This document shows, piece by piece, positions 59,602-64,000 of a stretch of 64,000 nt of DNA. Origin of the DNA: Chlamydiales bacterium. Lineage in GTDB: Bacteria; Chlamydiota; Chlamydiia; Chlamydiales; JAAKFR01. A model generated the notes under the pieces. The model had not been told where the DNA came from and did no database searches. It saw only the letters and a program-made list of their open reading frames with translations. Each line of letters starts with the position of its first letter. Within the stretch, counting starts at the first letter, position 1. The stretch lies in the NCBI GenBank assembly GCA_022601445.1, contig JAJACP010000007.1:33029-97028 (forward strand), written 5' to 3'. The position numbers and the translations under genes are program-made.

Positions 59602-62600
59602 TTAGTCCTCTTGTAATTGACTAAAATCGATTAAATGTTCGCAAAGGCTTTTAACCGCATTGAGCAGAGCAAGTCTGTTGTCACGTATTTTTGGATGATC
59701 GTCCATCACTTTGACCTTTTCAAAAAACGTCGTGACGGGCTGCACAACCGTATCTAAAAGAATGAAGGCTTTTAGGTCATTTCCTTCCATCTCTCCTCTT
59801 ATTTTTTCGATGGATTGAAAGAGCTGCTTTTCACAGGGCTCTTGGAATTGAGAGGGGTCGATAGGAGAAGATTGGCTTGTCACAATTTTTCTGATGCGTG
59901 TGTACATCTCCAAAACGGCTAGAAAAGCGGCGTGGTGCTCTCGACGGAAACTCTGTAGGGCAGAGATTCTTTGGTAAGAGGCGTAGCAGTCGCTAAGACC
60001 TGAGGTCAAGAGAGCTTCCACCTCATCTTTAGCAAACCCCTTATCAAGCAAAATCGTGCGGAAACGACCAAGTAAAAAGGTCTTAATCTCACCCAGGACA
60101 CTTTCATCATCAGCCACATTTTTTGGAGCTCTTTTGACAAAGATCGCAAAGGCCTGCTGCAGAATTTGTGTTAAAGGGATATGGAGTTTTTGTTCGAGGA
60201 GAATTTTGATCAGACCAATTCCTTGTCTGCGCAGCGCATACGGGTCGCTAGATGAGGTGGGTTTGAGCCCCAGCACAAAGCAGCTGATCAGATTGTCTAG
60301 TTTATCGGCAATACTGATTAGAATCCCACAGGGAGACTGGGGGAGTGGAGCACTTTCTCCGCGGGGCATCCAGTGCTCCTCGATGGCAGTGGCGACCTCT
60401 TCTTTTTCTCCCTGTTTACGGGCATAAACAGCTCCGATATGTCCTTGCAGTTCGGGGAATTCTCCGACCAGAAGCGAGGCTAAATCGGCTTTAGAAAGCT
60501 CAGCTGCACGTCTCACATCTTGGAGCGCGCCCAGAGGAGCCAAGGTATGCAGAGCAGCAGCCATCTCTTGCAATCGCTCCACTTTATCCCAAACGGAGCC
60601 CAGCTCTTTTTGGAACGTCATCTTCGTCAGATCTGCATTGAAGGTGTCGAGTGACGTTTTCAGATCCTCTTCATAGAGAAAGACCCCATCAGCCAGGCGT
60701 GGAAAGAGCGCTTTTTGATTCCCTGAGCGAATCAAGTCGGTGGGCGTATTGTTGCAGACGATCAGAAAATAGGGGAGAAGAGCGCCCTTACCGTCTCCAA
60801 CTGGAAAGTATTTCTGGTGTTCCACCATCTCTGAGATCAACACCTCTTGGGGCGCTTCTAAAAAGTTCGTATCAAAGGAGGCTTTGGTGACAAAAGGCCA
60901 CTCGACCAAGTGGAGCACTTGGGCCATCACACGCTCTTGAGCTAAAACCTGGCCCCCGATTTCACTCTCGATCGCTTTGATCTGCCCTAAAATCGCATCT
61001 CTCCGCTCTTCAATAGAGGCCATCACCTTGTGGGTACGCACGGTTTCAAGATAGACACTTGCTTTGGGGATCGGAAAGGAGGCGGGATCGAGTTGTCTAT
61101 GGCCGCAAGAGAGACGATCTGCCACAATCCCAGCCACAGCAAACGGAATCACCTCTTCTCCATAAAGAGCGACAATCCAGCGTAGAGGGCGGGCATATTC
61201 GCTATCAAGATCGCCCCAGCGCATTTTTTTGGGAAATTCTGCCTTTAAAATCAGGGAGGGGAGCGCTTCGGCTAAAAGTGCGCGCGTTGATTTTCCAGGC
61301 ACATCGAGTGTGGCAAAGAGATAAGGTTGCTCTTTGATCTGCCGCACCTGCAGCTCTGGAATTTCTCCCGCCTCGACTTGCTTCAATGAAACCACATCTA
61401 GCTTAAGCGAGCGGAAAAATCCACTGCCCGCCTTTGAAGGTGTGCCATCTGTTGCAAAAGCAGCGTGGAGCGCCGGTCCCTTCCGTTCGATCACCTGCGC
61501 TTTTGTGCCTCCAACAAGCCCTTTCACTAAAACCGCTTGGCGACGAGGTGTTCCGTACGTTTCAATCGATTCAAAGTGCAAAGAGTTGTCCGTGAGAAAA
61601 CGACGCATCTGGCTCTCAAGATTTTGCAAGCCAGGAGCGACAAAAGTCGCAGGAAGTTCTTCAGAGCCAATCTCCAAGAGAAAATCACTTCGTTCATCGG
61701 GATTACATTGAGTAGAGGTGAGGGAAATCTCTGGTTCGGGTTGGGTTGCTTTCTTTTTAAGCAGGGGATGGTTTTGTTCTTCTCGACTTTTTAAATAACT
61801 TTCGGCTAATAATTTAGCAAGATTTCGGATTCGTCCCATGTAGCCTGTGCGCTCCGTTACTGAGATCACACCGCGGGCATCGAGCATGTTAAAGGCGTGT
61901 GAGGCTTTGATTACAAAATCGTAGGCGGGAATAGGTAATTGACAACGTACAAGGCGTTTGGCTTCGGCTTCGAAATCTTCAAAGTGGCGGAGCCACATGC
62001 GCGCATCGGCTTCGGTGAAGTTGTAGCGGCTCCACTCCCACTCACTTCTTTTGTAGAGCTCGCCGTAGGTGATCTCATCATTCCACATCAGATCGAAAAT
62101 TGAATCGACTCCTTGTATGTAAAGAGCGAGGCGTTCCAATCCATAGGTGAGCTCGCCACTCACCGGTTTAACGGGGACGCCGCCGACTGCCTGGAAGTAG
62201 GTGAACTGTGTGACCTCCATTCCATCGGCCCACACTTCCCAGCCAAGTCCCCAAGCGCCAATTGTTGGGTTTTCCCAATCGTCGTGGACAAAGCGAATAT
62301 CGTGCTGGCTCAAATCGAGGCCGATGGCTTCTAAAGAGCGGAGATAGAGGTCCTGAATCTCTGCAGGAGAAGGCTTCAAGATCACCTGCATTTGGTGATA
62401 AAACTGGACCCGGTTGGGATTTTCACCGTATCGCCCATCTTTAGGGCGTCTGCAGGGCTCCACGTACACAGCAGAGTACGGCTCAGGTCCTAGGCAGCGG
62501 AGGAAAGTGGCGGGATTGAAAGTGCCAGCGCCCACTTCAAGGTCGTACCCTTGGTGAACAAGACACCCCTGCCTTGCCCAAAACTGGGTAAGCCTTGAAA

Positions 62601-62622
62601 TCATTTCTTGAAAGTTGATCAT
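59602..62622 (-). CDS. glyQS: Glycyl-tRNA synthetase, fused alpha and beta subunits
   Basis: 1006 residues. Residues 1 to about 290 are the alpha subunit, the class II catalytic core ([60 protein letters not shown]). After a linker with Lys/Pro/Glu, residues from about 315 ([16 protein letters not shown]) are the beta subunit with the tRNA-binding and HD-like regions and a C-terminal anticodon-binding domain. Most bacteria encode the two chains separately; the single-chain form is known in chlamydiae (CT796). The start ATG is at 62622, divergent from the glycosyltransferase gene. Confidence 0.95.
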   Translation of the reverse strand: MINFQEMISRLTQFWARQGCLVHQGYDLEVGAGTFNPATFLRCLGPEPYSAVYVEPCRRPKDGRYGENPNRVQFYHQMQVILKPSPAEIQDLYLRSLEAIGLDLSQHDIRFVHDDWENPTIGAWGLGWEVWADGMEVTQFTYFQAVGGVPVKPVSGELTYGLERLALYIQGVDSIFDLMWNDEITYGELYKRSEWEWSRYNFTEADARMWLRHFEDFEAEAKRLVRCQLPIPAYDFVIKASHAFNMLDARGVISVTERTGYMGRIRNLAKLLAESYLKSREEQNHPLLKKKATQPEPEISLTSTQCNPDERSDFLLEIGSEELPATFVAPGLQNLESQMRRFLTDNSLHFESIETYGTPRRQAVLVKGLVGGTKAQVIERKGPALHAAFATDGTPSKAGSGFFRSLKLDVVSLKQVEAGEIPELQVRQIKEQPYLFATLDVPGKSTRALLAEALPSLILKAEFPKKMRWGDLDSEYARPLRWIVALYGEEVIPFAVAGIVADRLSCGHRQLDPASFPIPKASVYLETVRTHKVMASIEERRDAILGQIKAIESEIGGQVLAQERVMAQVLHLVEWPFVTKASFDTNFLEAPQEVLISEMVEHQKYFPVGDGKGALLPYFLIVCNNTPTDLIRSGNQKALFPRLADGVFLYEEDLKTSLDTFNADLTKMTFQKELGSVWDKVERLQEMAAALHTLAPLGALQDVRRAAELSKADLASLLVGEFPELQGHIGAVYARKQGEKEEVATAIEEHWMPRGESAPLPQSPCGILISIADKLDNLISCFVLGLKPTSSSDPYALRRQGIGLIKILLEQKLHIPLTQILQQAFAIFVKRAPKNVADDESVLGEIKTFLLGRFRTILLDKGFAKDEVEALLTSGLSDCYASYQRISALQSFRREHHAAFLAVLEMYTRIRKIVTSQSSPIDPSQFQEPCEKQLFQSIEKIRGEMEGNDLKAFILLDTVVQPVTTFFEKVKVMDDHPKIRDNRLALLNAVKSLCEHLIDFSQLQED

Positions 62623-62651
62623 AGAGAAGTACTATATGAAAATAGAGGAAG

Positions 62652-63503
62652 ATGAGCAATCAGAAAAACAGAGAGAAGTCAAGCTGGTCTGAGGGGCTTG
62701 AAAAAAAACTTGTACCTCAAGAGCCTTTTGATGAACCCATCCCTTTGAGCTTAATCATTCCCGTCTATAATTGCGCGGATGCAATTGGAGAGACACTCGA
62801 GAGTGTGGCGAGACAAGAGTATGAACCGCTTGAGGTGATCATCATCGATGCGGGGTCGACCGATCGGACTCTTGAGATCATCAACAGTTACGCCTCTTTA
62901 ATCTCCCGCATTTACACCGTCCCTAGATTTCAGATGGCCGATATGGTCAATCGTGGCATTCCACTTGCCTCCCACTCCTACCTCTCTTTTCTTTTCCCGG
63001 GCAGCTACTACCTTTCGGATCTCACCTACAGAACCTTTGCTCAGGCGGTACACCAAGAAAAGACTCCTGATGTGCTCTACTGTGGGAGCATACAGCGCGA
63101 GCTCAAACGGAGTCCCCGTTTGGTTCAGTACCCTTTTCAGCTCAAATACATTCAAAGAGGGCAGCATCCGGCTACGATTCCTGCCTGTTGGTTTCGCCAG
63201 GAGATTTTTGAGAAAGTGGGCAGACTTAACCCTCATCTCACTTTGCGTCCTGGATTTGAGTTTTTCTGTCGCATCGTGTGTGAAGAAGAGGTGCGAGTGC
63301 ATCAGATAGACCGTGTTTTTGTTGATTTTGATTACGGACGATTTTCGTATGGAAAGATTCTCCGCTTTGCTGGTGAGACGTGGGAGGTTTTATCGACCCA
63401 TTTTGGGTTTAGAGTGGCCCTCAAATGGTTTGTCACCCTCGATCATTTTATCTTAATCAAGTGGCTTTGGAAGTCATTCAAAGAGACTTTATTTCAAAGA
63501 TAG
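62652..63503 (+). CDS. Family 2 glycosyltransferase
   Basis: 283 residues with an N-terminal GT-A domain: LSLIIPVYNCADAIGETLES, VIIIDAGSTDRTLEII (the DxSTD nucleotide-sugar site, here DAGSTD), and DVLYCGSIQREL in the acceptor part. A C-terminal amphipathic/hydrophobic region (HFILIKWLWKSF) may contact the membrane. The sugar and acceptor are unknown; a role in lipopolysaccharide or surface glycan is likely. Its last 15 bases overlap the convergent cytidine deaminase. Confidence 0.82.
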   Translation: MSNQKNREKSSWSEGLEKKLVPQEPFDEPIPLSLIIPVYNCADAIGETLESVARQEYEPLEVIIIDAGSTDRTLEIINSYASLISRIYTVPRFQMADMVNRGIPLASHSYLSFLFPGSYYLSDLTYRTFAQAVHQEKTPDVLYCGSIQRELKRSPRLVQYPFQLKYIQRGQHPATIPACWFRQEIFEKVGRLNPHLTLRPGFEFFCRIVCEEEVRVHQIDRVFVDFDYGRFSYGKILRFAGETWEVLSTHFGFRVALKWFVTLDHFILIKWLWKSFKETLFQR

Positions 63504-63944
63504 TTCCAGACTGCAAGGCCCAAAAGCGTGGCTGAGTAAAGCTCCCAACGTGGTTTCTTGGGTGATTTCTCCCTTTTCGTTGGCCGTCACCACAATGAGT
63601 TGGGGGTTGAATTCATTGAGTACTTGTCGACAGGCGCCGCAGGGAGAGCCACCATCTTTTGTCACAACAGCGATCGCAGTGAACTGACGTTTTCCTTGGG
63701 AGACGGCCGAGAAAATAGCTGAACGCTCGGCGCAATTGGTCATGCCATAAGAGGCGTTTTCCACATTGCATCCCTCTACAATGCTTCCTTCCTTAGTGAG
63801 AAGAGCGGCACCTACATTATATTTTGAATAGGGAGCGTAGGCACGTGTGCGCGCCTCGATTGCGTGCTTAACAAGATTTTCTTTGATCTCAGGTGTTAGA
63901 GCGCCAAAAAGTGGGGTTCCGATGAGTGTGTTGCATAACCTTTG
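63489..63944 (-). CDS. cdd: Cytidine deaminase, start unresolved
   Basis: Zinc enzyme converting cytidine and deoxycytidine to the uridine forms. The frame shows KENLVKHAIEARTRAYAPYS, then GAALLTKEGSIVEGCNVENASYG, NCAERSAIF (Cys zinc ligand and the catalytic Glu) and PCGACRQVL (two Cys ligands). The conserved frame is open back to a TGA at about 63947 but has no ATG, GTG or TTG ahead of the homologous region. An ATG at 63948 opens another frame (MTKVMQHTHRNPTF) that would join the deaminase by a one-base shift near a CCCC/TTTTT run. So either there is a frameshift or an unusual start. Confidence 0.75.
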   Translation of the reverse strand, partial: QRLCNTLIGTPLFGALTPEIKENLVKHAIEARTRAYAPYSKYNVGAALLTKEGSIVEGCNVENASYGMTNCAERSAIFSAVSQGKRQFTAIAVVTKDGGSPCGACRQVLNEFNPQLIVVTANEKGEITQETTLGALLSHAFGPCSLELSLK

Positions 63945-64000
63945 TCATTGGTAAACCATCTTGTTGATGAATTGGACCTAAAAAATAACCACAGAGATCA

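Overview
The window reads as a chromosomal segment of a member of the Chlamydiae outside Chlamydiaceae (a Waddlia-, Criblamydia-, Simkania- or Parachlamydia-type 'environmental' chlamydia). The lineage signs are a MurC-Ddl fusion, a single-chain glycyl-tRNA synthetase (alpha and beta subunits fused), a 45-residue cysteine-free ribosomal protein L36, a stand-alone groEL paralog next to murF, and a gene order that, as I remember it, follows Chlamydia trachomatis CT754 to CT796 with local insertions and rearrangements. Base composition is moderate and coding density is high; many neighbours overlap by ATGA or by 10-90 bases.

Layout. 1-4.6 kb: the 3' part of an Na+-dependent amino-acid symporter, a cation-chloride-cotransporter-like permease, a small FlgM-like protein and a metallophosphoesterase. 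4.6-5.7 kb: a gene-poor stretch with a decayed gene fragment and a tiny, very basic protein with a strong ribosome-binding site. 5.7-8.1 kb: groEL paralog, rsmI and tRNA-Cys on the minus strand. 8.3-18.3 kb: a peptidoglycan/division cluster, murF-mraY-murD-nlpD(LysM)-ftsW-murG-murC/ddl-ftsQ, ending in cutA where other bacteria carry ftsA-ftsZ. 18.4-20.2 kb: khpA, a STAS anti-anti-sigma factor, miaA. 20.2-23.3 kb: an accessory patch holding a frameshifted hypothetical gene and an AlbA_2/RecG-like regulator broken by one in-frame stop, with inverted repeats upstream and a 21-bp tandem array inside.

23.3-29 kb: mqnC, a coiled-coil protein, a HAD phosphatase, nadD, rsfS, fabF. 29.0-29.4 kb: a gene-free, hairpin-rich stretch ending in a plus-strand terminator, a candidate structured RNA. 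29.4-38.9 kb: a cysteine-containing outer-membrane beta-barrel protein, a Nudix hydrolase, ppa, a Leu/Phe-type dehydrogenase, cysQ, a PlsC-ACP-acyl-ACP synthetase fusion, a DUF2652 protein, cysS and a small winged-helix protein. 38.9-47.2 kb: lysS, priA, three minus-strand genes including a DTW-like one, two periplasmic thioredoxin-like proteins (the second without its cysteines), then rnpA-rpmH facing rpmJ-rpsN. 47.4-51.9 kb: a GYF-domain membrane protein, an Asp23/AmaP-like pair, an AzgA-type purine permease and uvrC. 51.9-53.3 kb: a 1.25-kb accessory insert carrying an AbiE toxin-antitoxin remnant between uvrC and mutS. 53.2-64 kb: mutS, dnaG, a DCC-family protein, an MFS transporter, an Inc-like membrane protein, glyQS, a family-2 glycosyltransferase and cytidine deaminase.

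The most striking observation is the uvrC-mutS insert. The last coding bases of mutS are present twice as an exact 37-bp direct repeat (52002-52038 and 53257-53293) flanking the AbiE remnant. Read on the minus strand, both copies run on to the same C-terminal residues (AQLSLF, resembling a sliding-clamp-binding motif) and a TAA stop, with different synonymous codons beyond the repeat. This is what integration into the 3' end of mutS, with restoration of the gene end, would leave. The AbiE toxin gene has since lost its middle while the antitoxin gene is intact.
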